DNA of 6,822 bases from Campylobacterota bacterium (lineage in GTDB: Bacteria > Campylobacterota > Campylobacteria > Campylobacterales > Sulfurovaceae). The stretch lies in contig JAHZJZ010000069.1 in assembly GCA_022600655.1 (NCBI GenBank), positions 1 through 6,822 on the forward strand, written 5' to 3'. How positions within the stretch are numbered: position 1 is the stretch's first letter; each line of letters starts with the position of its first letter. The position numbers and the translations under genes were made by a program. Positions 1 to 6,769 of this stretch are shown piece after piece. The notes under the pieces were generated by a model that ran no database searches, was not told the DNA's origin, and worked only from the letters and a program-made list of their open reading frames with translations.

Positions 1-3000
1 CTAACCACTACTGCATAATTGTCTTTGGTTTGTCCCGCCCCCATTCCGACATCTATGGTACTATTGGCTCCAAAGATATCATCATGATGGTTGTAGCGTA
101 TATTATCAACATAGACATCCCACCAAGACTTAACATCTTCTATTTTAAACTTCACATTTAAATCTTCATCGATCAGCCAAATCAAATCCCGTAGATACTC
201 CTTATAGTCACTACCAAACTCAAATACCTCTTTTTGATAACTGGTCACAGGTACTTGAATATCAACACCTAACAGACCATTACGAAGATGATTACCATCG
301 CCACCATTGTCTCGGTCAGCATCTAAAAGCTTCTTGATATGGACATACTGTTTTTGGGTCAACAGACCTAAATTACTGTTAATGACTGCACCTATACTAT
401 CATATATTTTATACTTGCTTAGACTTGCTAAAGCTAAATAGGGAGGCATGATTGAGACTCTAGGATTACTTTGAGCATACGCTGTAGAGAAATCTAACTC
501 ATCTCCTTTTAGCGTATCATTCAAGTCAGTTGTAATATATCCTGTGATCTCCTCTTCACTGTTTAGTAGTCTAAAGTTGTTGCTAATAAATTCATTATAG
601 TTACCTACAATGGTTATGATTTCACTAGAGAGTATCTCTTTGTTTGCTTCACGTGCTTGGTAAGAAGAGAGCCAAAACCCTGTCTCATTTATACCATCAT
701 CATCAACATCAAATCCACCAGGAACATAGGCGAATCCAACAGAGGTCATAAGTTTCCCCTCATCCGTCTCTGTTTCCCATAAACAACGTTTACTCTCATC
801 TAAAGGGTCACCTTCTGCACACTCTAACTCTTTAATATTGGCTTGTCCATCTCCATCACTATCATTTTTCGGGTCACTATTAGCTGTGTCAACTTCATCC
901 ATAACACCATCATTATCTGTATCTTTAATGGCTGAATCTAAAGCATCTATGACACCATCTGCATCACTATCTTTCCCCTCCTCTTCTTTATCTGTTTTAC
1001 CATCACCATCACTGTCTACAAGAAGAGGATTGGTACCTTGTTCTTCCTCTTTGATATCACTCACACCATCATTATCATCATCAGGGTCATGGAGATTTCG
1101 TATGCCATCACCATCGGTGTCTGTACTATCTGCATGACTATCAACATCACCTAGGTCATTAATACCATCACCATCACTGTCTATTCCATTATCATTGACA
1201 CCATCCCCATTGACATCAACATCTACACCATCTGGTATGCCATCACCATCGCTATCAGTGCTGTTACTGTTGGGGTCTATGGCATCAGGTAGTCCATCTT
1301 GGTCTCGGTCTTTATTGTTGTCGATACTATCATGACTATTACTGATTCCATCTCCATCACTGTCTATTCCATTATCAGGAGTGCCGTCACCATTGACATC
1401 GACATCTGACTTATCATTAATTCCATCGCCATCACTATCTGTACCATTATCAAGTATACCATCACCATTAACATCGGCATCAGCTCCATCAGGTATACCA
1501 TCACCATCACTGTCTGGGTTTTTAGGATTTGGGTCATAAATATCTAATAATCCATCTCCATCAACATCGACATCACTTAGGTCATTGATACCGTCATTGT
1601 CACTATCTATACCATTATCGTTAACGCCATCTCCATCGACATCAACATCAGCTCCATCTGGAATTCCATCACCATCGGTATCGGGGTTATTATCATTAGG
1701 GTCTATATCATCAGGTAAGCCATCGTTATCACTATCTTTAGAGTTATCAATGGTATCATACTCATCAGCAATACCATCACCATCGCTGTCTTTTCCACCA
1801 CCACTACTATCAGCACCATCAGTAATGCCATCTCCATCGGTGTCTTTACCGTTATCTATAACGCCATCACCATTGACATCAGCATCGGCTCCATCAGGTA
1901 TACCGTCACCATCGGTATCAGGATTATTATCATTAGGGTCTATATCATCAGGTAGTCCATCGTTATCACTATCTTTATTGTTATCAATCGTATCATGACT
2001 ATCATTGATTCCATCTCCATCACTGTCTGTACCGTTGTCTGGTATGCCATCGCCATTGACATCGACATCTGCTAGGTCATTGATGCCATCGCCATCGCTG
2101 TCTTTTCCATTATCTATGACTCCGTCACCATTAATATCAGAATCAGCTCCATCAGGAATCCCATCACCATCCATGTCTGGGTTGGTACTATCAGGGTCTA
2201 AGGTATCTATGAGTCCATCATTATCATCATCTGAATCATGGGCATTGTTTATGCCGTCACCATCACTGTCTATTCCATTATCGATAATACCATCACCGTT
2301 AACATCAGCATCGGCTCCATCTAAAATACCGTCACCATCAGTATCATTATTGTCATCATTTGGGTCTATGTCATCAGGTAGACCATCGTTGTCACTGTCT
2401 TTGGTGTCATCAATCGTATCATGACTATCAGCAATACCATCACCATCACTATCAACCCCATTATCATTAACACCATCTCCATTAACATCTACATCACTAC
2501 TATCATTAATTCCATCACTGTCACTATCAGTACCATTATCAGCAATACCATCACCATTGACATCTACATCAGCTCCATCTGGAATACCATCTCCATCACT
2601 ATCATGGTTATTGTCATTAGGGTCTATATCATCAGGCAGTCCATCATTATCACTATCTTTAGAGTTATCAATGGTATCATAGGCATCGGTGATACCATCA
2701 CCATCACTATCAACTCCATTATCATCAATACCATCACCGTTGACATCGACATCTGCTATATCTGCTATACCATCACCATCACTGTCGATTCCATTGTCGT
2801 TGTTACCATCACCATTAACATCGACATCGGCTCCATCTGGAATACCATCTCCATCACTATCATGGTTGCTGTCATTTGGGTCTAAATCATCAGGCAGACC
2901 ATCGTTATCACTATCTTTAGTGTTATCGACCATATCATGAGCATCATTAACCCCATCACCGTCACTATCATAACCATTGTCAGCAATACCATCTCCGTCA

Positions 3001-3809
3001 ACATCAACATCGGCTATATCAGCAATACCATCTCCGTCACTATCAGCTCCATTGTCTATTACTCCATCACCATTGACATCTGCATCAGCACCATCTAAAA
3101 TACCATCTCCATCACTATCTGGGTTTTTAGGGTTTGGATCATCATTATCTAATAGAGCATCATTGTCATCATCGGGGTCACTAGCATCATTAATACCATC
3201 ACCATCATGATCTGGTCCATTATCAAGTACACCATCATCATTAGCATCAGAGTCTGAGCTATCATTAATCCCATCGTTATCAGCATCGGTACCATTATCT
3301 GCTGTACCATCACCATTGACATCAACATCAGCACCATCAGGAATGACATCATCATCACTATCAATATCATTATCATCAGGGTCTATACCATCAGATAGTC
3401 CATCACCATCACTATCTTTAGTTGTGTCGGGAGTCTCATTGGCATCTAGTGGGTCTGTACCAGCAAGAGTTTCATGTTGATTAGATACTCCATCTCCATC
3501 ACTGTCATTGGTTGGGTTATCATTCTCTTCATCTAACTGATCAACTACACCATCACTATCACTGTCTTTTATGATAGACTCTAACGCATCAATAATCCCA
3601 TCACCATCACTATCTATCTCACCCTCATCACCATCTTCTATACCATCTTCATCTGTATCTGGATTGGTTAAAGAGGTACCTAAAACACCCTCTTTATGAT
3701 TGCTAACTCCATCTCCATCAGTGTCATTGTTGGAAGCTCTATCACCTCCACATGCTGTGAACAATAGTAGTGCTAGTACAATAGATAATCGTATCATTCT
3801 CATTGTCAT
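1..3809 (-). CDS. Giant Asp-rich calcium-loop repeat lipoprotein, C-terminus cut by window edge
   Basis: The frame is open from ATG 3809 to the left edge (1269 complete codons) with no stop. Residues 1-20 (MTMRMIRLSIVLALLLFTAC) form a lipoprotein signal peptide with Cys20 as the probable lipid-anchor; Phe at -3 of the lipobox is slightly atypical. Residues 29 to about 990 are acidic loops of the DSDGDGIxD and DVNGDGxxDNG kinds, about 35% Asp in a typical unit, as in thrombospondin type 3 and other EF-loop-like Ca2+ sites. From Cys997 on lies a globular domain that matches the C-terminus of the upstream lipoprotein (3850-5703) over its whole visible length. By that alignment only about 36 residues are missing, and the last partial codon (AG-) fits the Arg found there. 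ATGs at 3803 and 3797 are in frame, but 3809 has the best Shine-Dalgarno spacing. It follows the upstream gene by 40 bases, probably in one operon. Inferred role: a long, Ca2+-rigidified surface or periplasmic stalk carrying a head domain. The family name and ligand are unknown. Confidence 0.88.
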   Translation of the reverse strand, partial: MTMRMIRLSIVLALLLFTACGGDRASNNDTDGDGVSNHKEGVLGTSLTNPDTDEDGIEDGDEGEIDSDGDGIIDALESIIKDSDSDGVVDQLDEENDNPTNDSDGDGVSNQHETLAGTDPLDANETPDTTKDSDGDGLSDGIDPDDNDIDSDDDVIPDGADVDVNGDGTADNGTDADNDGINDSSDSDANDDGVLDNGPDHDGDGINDASDPDDDNDALLDNDDPNPKNPDSDGDGILDGADADVNGDGVIDNGADSDGDGIADIADVDVDGDGIADNGYDSDGDGVNDAHDMVDNTKDSDNDGLPDDLDPNDSNHDSDGDGIPDGADVDVNGDGNNDNGIDSDGDGIADIADVDVNGDGIDDNGVDSDGDGITDAYDTIDNSKDSDNDGLPDDIDPNDNNHDSDGDGIPDGADVDVNGDGIADNGTDSDSDGINDSSDVDVNGDGVNDNGVDSDGDGIADSHDTIDDTKDSDNDGLPDDIDPNDDNNDTDGDGILDGADADVNGDGIIDNGIDSDGDGINNAHDSDDDNDGLIDTLDPDSTNPDMDGDGIPDGADSDINGDGVIDNGKDSDGDGINDLADVDVNGDGIPDNGTDSDGDGINDSHDTIDNNKDSDNDGLPDDIDPNDNNPDTDGDGIPDGADADVNGDGVIDNGKDTDGDGITDGADSSGGGKDSDGDGIADEYDTIDNSKDSDNDGLPDDIDPNDNNPDTDGDGIPDGADVDVDGDGVNDNGIDSDNDGINDLSDVDVDGDGLLDIYDPNPKNPDSDGDGIPDGADADVNGDGILDNGTDSDGDGINDKSDVDVNGDGTPDNGIDSDGDGISNSHDSIDNNKDRDQDGLPDAIDPNSNSTDSDGDGIPDGVDVDVNGDGVNDNGIDSDGDGINDLGDVDSHADSTDTDGDGIRNLHDPDDDNDGVSDIKEEEQGTNPLLVDSDGDGKTDKEEEGKDSDADGVIDALDSAIKDTDNDGVMDEVDTANSDPKNDSDGDGQANIKELECAEGDPLDESKRCLWETETDEGKLMTSVGFAYVPGGFDVDDDGINETGFWLSSYQAREANKEILSSEIITIVGNYNEFISNNFRLLNSEEEITGYITTDLNDTLKGDELDFSTAYAQSNPRVSIMPPYLALASLSKYKIYDSIGAVINSNLGLLTQKQYVHIKKLLDADRDNGGDGNHLRNGLLGVDIQVPVTSYQKEVFEFGSDYKEYLRDLIWLIDEDLNVKFKIEDVKSWWDVYVDNIRYNHHDDIFGANSTIDVGMGAGQTKDNYAVVV
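822..1080 (-). repeat. C-terminal cap of TSP3-type repeats before the head domain
   Basis: Here the giant lipoprotein returns to Glu/Lys-containing TSP3-like units (DNDGVSDIKEEEQGTNPLL, then DSDGDGKTDKEEEGKDSD, and DSDGDGQANIKELE). The last one runs directly into Cys997. The equivalent unit DSDGDGQSNVYENN precedes Cys311 in the upstream lipoprotein, so this junction between stalk and head is shared by both proteins. Confidence 0.6.
1314..2918 (-). repeat. Higher-order repeats of 86 residues built from 25-residue units
   Basis: The phrase KDSDNDGLPDD and its variants begin at 2918, 2660, 2402, 2234, 1976, 1739 and 1313. The spacings are 258, 258, 168, 258, 237 and 426 bases, that is 86, 86, 56, 86, 79 and 142 (86+56) residues. 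The 86-residue form contains the segment DVDVNGDGxxDNG plus xDSDGDGIxDxA (25 residues) one more time than the 56-residue form, together with a 5-residue piece of the TIDNS kind. The array is thus a repeat within a repeat, shortened or lengthened by whole sub-units. Every change keeps the reading frame. Confidence 0.8.
3420..3725 (-). repeat. N-terminal cap of ordinary TSP3-type repeats
   Basis: Just after the signal peptide the giant lipoprotein has less regular loops with Glu/Lys-containing spacers, such as DTDGDGVSNHKEGVLGTSL and DSDGDGVSNQHETLAGTDP. They resemble canonical bacterial TSP3 repeats (loop, amphipathic stretch, GTxP) and differ from the Glu-free NGDG repeats in the middle of the protein. 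Confidence 0.6.
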
Positions 3810-3849
3810 AATAACCCCCCTTCTTCTATCTAAGTAATTTTTTAATGAA
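3810..3849 (-). other. Intergenic spacer inside the operon
   Basis: Forty AT-rich bases lie between the TAA of the upstream lipoprotein gene and the ATG of the giant lipoprotein gene. I see no inverted repeat followed by a T run and no convincing -35/-10 pair. The two genes are therefore probably cotranscribed. The spacer holds only the ribosome binding site of the downstream gene. Confidence 0.5.
3815..3825 (-). promoter_or_regulatory. Ribosome binding site with G6 run, decides start at 3809
   Basis: On the minus strand the sequence reads AAGAAGGGGGG followed by TTATT and ATG 3809. The AAGG/GGGG part lies 5-9 bases before this ATG, a good Shine-Dalgarno distance, and clearly farther from the in-frame ATGs at 3803 and 3797. 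The run of six G lies inside the site itself. Confidence 0.6.
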
Positions 3850-5703
3850 TTAGTATAAGTAGGGAGTCGCTGCCCTAAAACTTATACCGTTCGTTTGTCC
3901 CTCATCATCAGTCAAAGCACCCGAAATTCCTTCGGTAATATCTAAGACCTCTCCTCCTCTTACGATAACTGCGTAAGGATCTTTATCGGGTCCAATACCG
4001 TGTCCTAAATCTTGTGTACTGTTTGCACCTTCATTAAAAAATTTAAACTTCGTCTCATCTATCTCCCACCATGCTGGTACAGTCGTAATGTCAAAGGTTT
4101 TGTTGCCAAAAGTGTCTCTTAGTTGTACAAGGTTTCGAACATACTCTTTTCGCTCTTCACCAAACTCATCGATAATCAAACTGTACTCAAAAAGCGGTAC
4201 ATTTTTATCGGTTCCTAAGAGACCATTTCGTATATGTCGTCCATCACCATTATTTTCCATATCTGCATCTAAAAGCTGTTTAACATGCATATACTGCTTT
4301 AGTGTTGGCATGGTAACATCTATCTCTACATCAGTACCATTTTTATCTTTTAAGTGATACTGCTCTAAACAGACCAAAGCAAGGTAAGGGGTAAAATTAC
4401 TTATTCTTTTTAGCCCTGCTACACTCTCTTCGTCAAAAATCAGTTCATTTCCTGCAAGGGCTGTGGTCTCAGATAGTGATTGCTCTTTATAAGAGGTTAC
4501 TTGAATATTACGATTTAAAACTTTAAAATTTTTGGAGACATACTTATTGACATTATCCACTCTAGCTATTACCTCTTCACTAGAGATGATGACACCTGTA
4601 TTTCTGGCTTGATACCTAGACATCCAAAAGCCTCCCTCATTAACCCCATCTCCATCAACATCAAATCCACCTGGAATGTAGGAGTAACCATGCTCAGTTA
4701 AAATATTACCCTCTTCGGTATCAAAGACATAAGGACAAAGCTTAGTGCTATCTTTTGGGTCACCTTCAGTACAGTTGTTCTCATAAACATTAGATTGACC
4801 ATCTCCATCGCTGTCATTACTTGGGTCTAAGGCATTAATAACATCATGAGCTATATCTGGAATGCCATCTATAGCTGGACTAGGGTTATGCCCACCCTCT
4901 AAAGTCTCAGGGCTATCTATACAAGTGGTATTCAATTCACTGGTATCATAACTGTAAACCTCTAACCCATCCTCTACGGTATCACCATCAGTATCACTGT
5001 TTGTCGCATTGGTCTCATAGTTAAGAATCTCAAATCCATCTAACAGACAATCTCCATCACTATCTGATAGTAGAGGATTGGTTCCATATACAAAAAGCTC
5101 TTGGTAGTCACTTAAACCGTCACTGTCACTGTCAGGGTTATTAGGTAGCGTTAAATAGGTATTGACCTCATCTCCATCTGTTAAATTATCATCATCACTA
5201 TCACTGTTATTGGGTAGCGTTAAATAAGTATTGACCTCATCTCCATCTGTTAATCCATCCCCATCGGTATCTGGATTGGTAGCATCTACCTCATCATGAC
5301 TTACCTCATAAGCATCACCCAAACCATCATCATCACTATCTGGACTATCTGGTCTTGTACCATATAGATTTACCTCATCACCATCACTCAGTGTATCTCC
5401 ATCAGTATCAGGGTTGGTGGCATTGACCTCACTATGTTCCATCTCATACTTGTCATCTAAACCATCCCCGTCGGTATCAATATTGGTCATATTTAAATCA
5501 TGCTCAAGTTCGTAAGCATCACTCAATCCATCACCATCAGTATCTTTTCCACCATCATCATCAATTAAAACCACACCACCTACAGCTTTGCTATCATTGA
5601 TTTCAGTAATAGAGAGACGCTCAGAAGCAGCTCTATCTTGACCACAACCAATAAGAAAAAATGCTACTATAAAAAGAGATACTTGTAATATACTGTTCAT
5701 CAC
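3850..5703 (-). CDS. TSP3-repeat lipoprotein with SUMF1-like C-terminal domain
   Basis: This is a complete gene of 616-617 codons ending in TAA. Residues 1-20 are a lipoprotein signal peptide with a textbook lipobox (L-I-G-C, lipidated Cys20). A short linker follows, then nine bacterial TSP3-type repeats starting near residues 54, 76, 99, 122, 145, 168, 191, 214 and 237 (DxDxDGLxDxxE type, Ca2+-binding), and one further loop at 297. Residues 311-617 are a globular domain: Cys311/Cys323, PGGFDVDGDG, FWMSRYQA (359-366), MPTLKQY (465-471), and VRGG followed by SFRAA near the end. The order IPGG / FW..YQ / PT / RGG / FR recalls the SUMF1/FGE-sulfatase fold, but no cysteine pair stands where that enzyme has its catalytic ones, so a binding rather than catalytic role is likely. 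The same domain ends the next gene. The start is either GTG 5703 (AAAGG about 10 bases upstream) or the adjacent ATG 5700; the choice changes one residue. Only 7 bases separate it from ompA. Confidence 0.9.
   Translation of the reverse strand: MMNSILQVSLFIVAFFLIGCGQDRAASERLSITEINDSKAVGGVVLIDDDGGKDTDGDGLSDAYELEHDLNMTNIDTDGDGLDDKYEMEHSEVNATNPDTDGDTLSDGDEVNLYGTRPDSPDSDDDGLGDAYEVSHDEVDATNPDTDGDGLTDGDEVNTYLTLPNNSDSDDDNLTDGDEVNTYLTLPNNPDSDSDGLSDYQELFVYGTNPLLSDSDGDCLLDGFEILNYETNATNSDTDGDTVEDGLEVYSYDTSELNTTCIDSPETLEGGHNPSPAIDGIPDIAHDVINALDPSNDSDGDGQSNVYENNCTEGDPKDSTKLCPYVFDTEEGNILTEHGYSYIPGGFDVDGDGVNEGGFWMSRYQARNTGVIISSEEVIARVDNVNKYVSKNFKVLNRNIQVTSYKEQSLSETTALAGNELIFDEESVAGLKRISNFTPYLALVCLEQYHLKDKNGTDVEIDVTMPTLKQYMHVKQLLDADMENNGDGRHIRNGLLGTDKNVPLFEYSLIIDEFGEERKEYVRNLVQLRDTFGNKTFDITTVPAWWEIDETKFKFFNEGANSTQDLGHGIGPDKDPYAVIVRGGEVLDITEGISGALTDDEGQTNGISFRAATPYLY
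4927..5544 (-). repeat. Nine TSP3-type protein repeats, 23-residue period
   Basis: Residues 54-259 of the lipoprotein carry DTDGDG/DSDDDG loops with first Asp at 54, 76, 99, 122, 145, 168, 191, 214 and 237. The spacing is 22 once and then 23 (69 bases) throughout. Most units have the form DTDGDGLxDGDEVxxYxTxPxN. The Glu after each loop and the constant period are typical of bacterial TSP3 repeats, which bind Ca2+ and build stiff rods. The unit at 168 has Asn in place of the usual Gly of the loop (DSDDDN). Confidence 0.85.
5142..5253 (-). repeat. Near-identical 43-base direct repeat, one TSP3 unit apart
   Basis: Bases 5142-5184 and 5211-5253 are the same except for two positions (taggtagcg/tgggtagcg and aaatagg/aaataag). 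They are offset by 69 bases, which is exactly one 23-residue repeat. Both encode TDGDEVNTYLTLPN. The other repeats of the array are much more diverged in DNA, so this pair looks like a recent in-frame duplication of one unit. Confidence 0.85.
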
Positions 5704-5710
5704 CTACTCA
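5704..5710 (-). other. Seven-base gap, ompA and lipoprotein gene coupled
   Basis: After the ompA stop (TAG, 5713-5711) only seven bases remain before GTG 5703 / ATG 5700. The likely ribosome binding site, AAAAAGG, lies in the last ompA codons, so the ribosome of ompA probably feeds translation of the lipoprotein gene. A second weak candidate, GTAGG, lies too close to the start. Confidence 0.5.
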
Positions 5711-6769
5711 CTACCTTTTTATGTTTGGATAGCTTAGTATCGCTTCAATTCGTCGATTTTGCCGTTTGCCTTCAACGGTTTGATTACTTGCTATAGGATG
5801 ATTTTCTCCTCTACCCTCTGAAGAGATTCTTGCTGGACTTACACCAAGTTCTATCAGTTTATTGGCTACAGCACTTGCTCGTCTTTGAGAAAGAGCCAAG
5901 TTTGAGACAGCACTTCCTACACTATCAGTATGCCCTACAATTTTGACAACACTTCCTCTATTTCGTATAAGAAAGTTTGCAAAGTTTTCTACTCTTCTCA
6001 TAGAGTAGTACTCAATTCTTGATGAACCCGTTGCAAAGTTAATTCTCAATGTCGTTTTTATAGGACAACCATAGCTATCAACAGAGAAGTCACAAGGGGT
6101 ATTGGGACATTGGTCTCTATAATCCTCAACTCCATCTCTATCTCTATCGGGTGCTGAGATTTTCTTTGGACACTTATTTCTATCTATATAAACAGGAACT
6201 CTCTGTTTTACAATCACTGGCTTTAAGGGTTGTACACGCTGCAGTACAACTCTTTGTGGTTTTGACTTTAAAGGAAAACTCATACCTACCGTTAAAATAG
6301 CTTCATGCTCTTCATCTTCATTTCCTCCAAGGATTTGAAGCATTTTTCCTTCCACTCTAGCCTTATATCCGTCAGGAAGCTTGTAAGCTACTCCTGCACC
6401 CCCTTGCAAAAAAGGATGACTTTCAAATTGACCTTCAAGCTCTCCAGATACTTTCTCATACCCCAATCCAGCCAATACATAAGGAACAAACTCTGTTTGG
6501 TTCTCAAACTCATAAACCCCATTAACTGAAGCCTTAATCAAGGCACTAACCCCACTGAAATCAGTAATATTTACATAGTCTAAATCAAATCTTGGACTCA
6601 CAACATAGCGGCTTAACTGATAAGTAGCAGCTACTCCATAGTTGTTAAACTTTGAACCACTTTCATTATAAATAGATGTTGCTCCAACATTAATACCTAT
6701 CTCATTTTCTATATTTCCTGCACTCAACATGACAGCTGTACAACAGAAAGATAATAAAACCTTTTTGAA
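5711..6769 (-). CDS. OmpA-family outer-membrane protein, start codon lost at junction
   Basis: OmpA-type proteins sit in the outer membrane by a beta-barrel and hold peptidoglycan by a periplasmic domain. Counting from the internal ATG 6730, residues 10-155 are the barrel (alternating strands, GVAATYQLS, YVLAGLGYE, ending VGMSFPLK). Residues 156-185 are a Pro/Val-rich linker. DRDRDGVEDYRDQCPNTPC (195-213) is one TSP3 Ca2+ repeat. Residues 226-335 are the OmpA C-terminal domain with NFATGS, GHTD (266-269), LSQRRA (280-285) and NRR (325-327); Asp269 and Arg284 match the residues that bind diaminopimelate in the family. ATG 6730 is not the true start: the same frame continues upstream as FKKVLLSFCCTAV and with MLSAG makes a normal signal peptide. 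An in-frame TAG at 6772-6770 follows at once, with no start codon between, exactly where foreign sequence begins. The native ATG stood at or beside TTC 6769 and has been lost. First gene of the probable operon. Confidence 0.9.
   Translation of the reverse strand, partial: FKKVLLSFCCTAVMLSAGNIENEIGINVGATSIYNESGSKFNNYGVAATYQLSRYVVSPRFDLDYVNITDFSGVSALIKASVNGVYEFENQTEFVPYVLAGLGYEKVSGELEGQFESHPFLQGGAGVAYKLPDGYKARVEGKMLQILGGNEDEEHEAILTVGMSFPLKSKPQRVVLQRVQPLKPVIVKQRVPVYIDRNKCPKKISAPDRDRDGVEDYRDQCPNTPCDFSVDSYGCPIKTTLRINFATGSSRIEYYSMRRVENFANFLIRNRGSVVKIVGHTDSVGSAVSNLALSQRRASAVANKLIELGVSPARISSEGRGENHPIASNQTVEGKRQNRRIEAILSYPNIKR

Noticed and set aside
838..3210. Several plus-strand open frames encoding Ser/Pro-rich repeats (such as PSPSLSFPLS) and one Ile/Thr-rich frame at 2421-2885
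   Set aside because: They are antisense readings of the GAT/GGT-rich Asp-Gly repeats of the giant lipoprotein. The repeat DNA lacks stops on both strands, they have no ribosome binding sites, and the minus-strand frame is open throughout with signal peptide and domain homology.
3149..3376. Minus-strand frame with Met-rich repeats
   Set aside because: Out-of-frame reading (ATG from GATGGT) of the same repeat DNA inside the continuous frame of the giant lipoprotein.
1130..3400. Dockerin domains, because DVNGDG resembles dockerin Ca2+ loops
   Set aside because: Dockerins have two loops about 30 residues apart with helices and Lys/Arg recognition residues; here the loops are in long arrays with almost no helix-forming or basic residues.
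1081..3420. Regularly spaced short DNA repeats that could suggest a CRISPR array
   Set aside because: The repeats are imperfect, all in multiples of three and in one coding frame, with no constant repeat or unique spacers; they encode Asp-Gly loops.
3850..4050. Possible target of a diversity-generating retroelement, because such targets often have C-type-lectin-like ends with RGG and FR motifs
   Set aside because: No reverse transcriptase, template repeat or stretch rich in AAC/AAT codons is visible; the resemblance is only to the fold.
4088..4357. Plus-strand frame of 89 codons
   Set aside because: Antisense to the conserved head domain of the second lipoprotein; no recognisable protein features.
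3850..5703. Formylglycine-generating enzyme activity for the C-terminal domain
   Set aside because: No cysteine lies in the last 170 residues, so the catalytic pair is absent; only the fold is suggested.
6305..6529. Plus-strand frame of 74 codons
   Set aside because: Antisense to the OmpA beta-barrel coding region; composition and position explain it.
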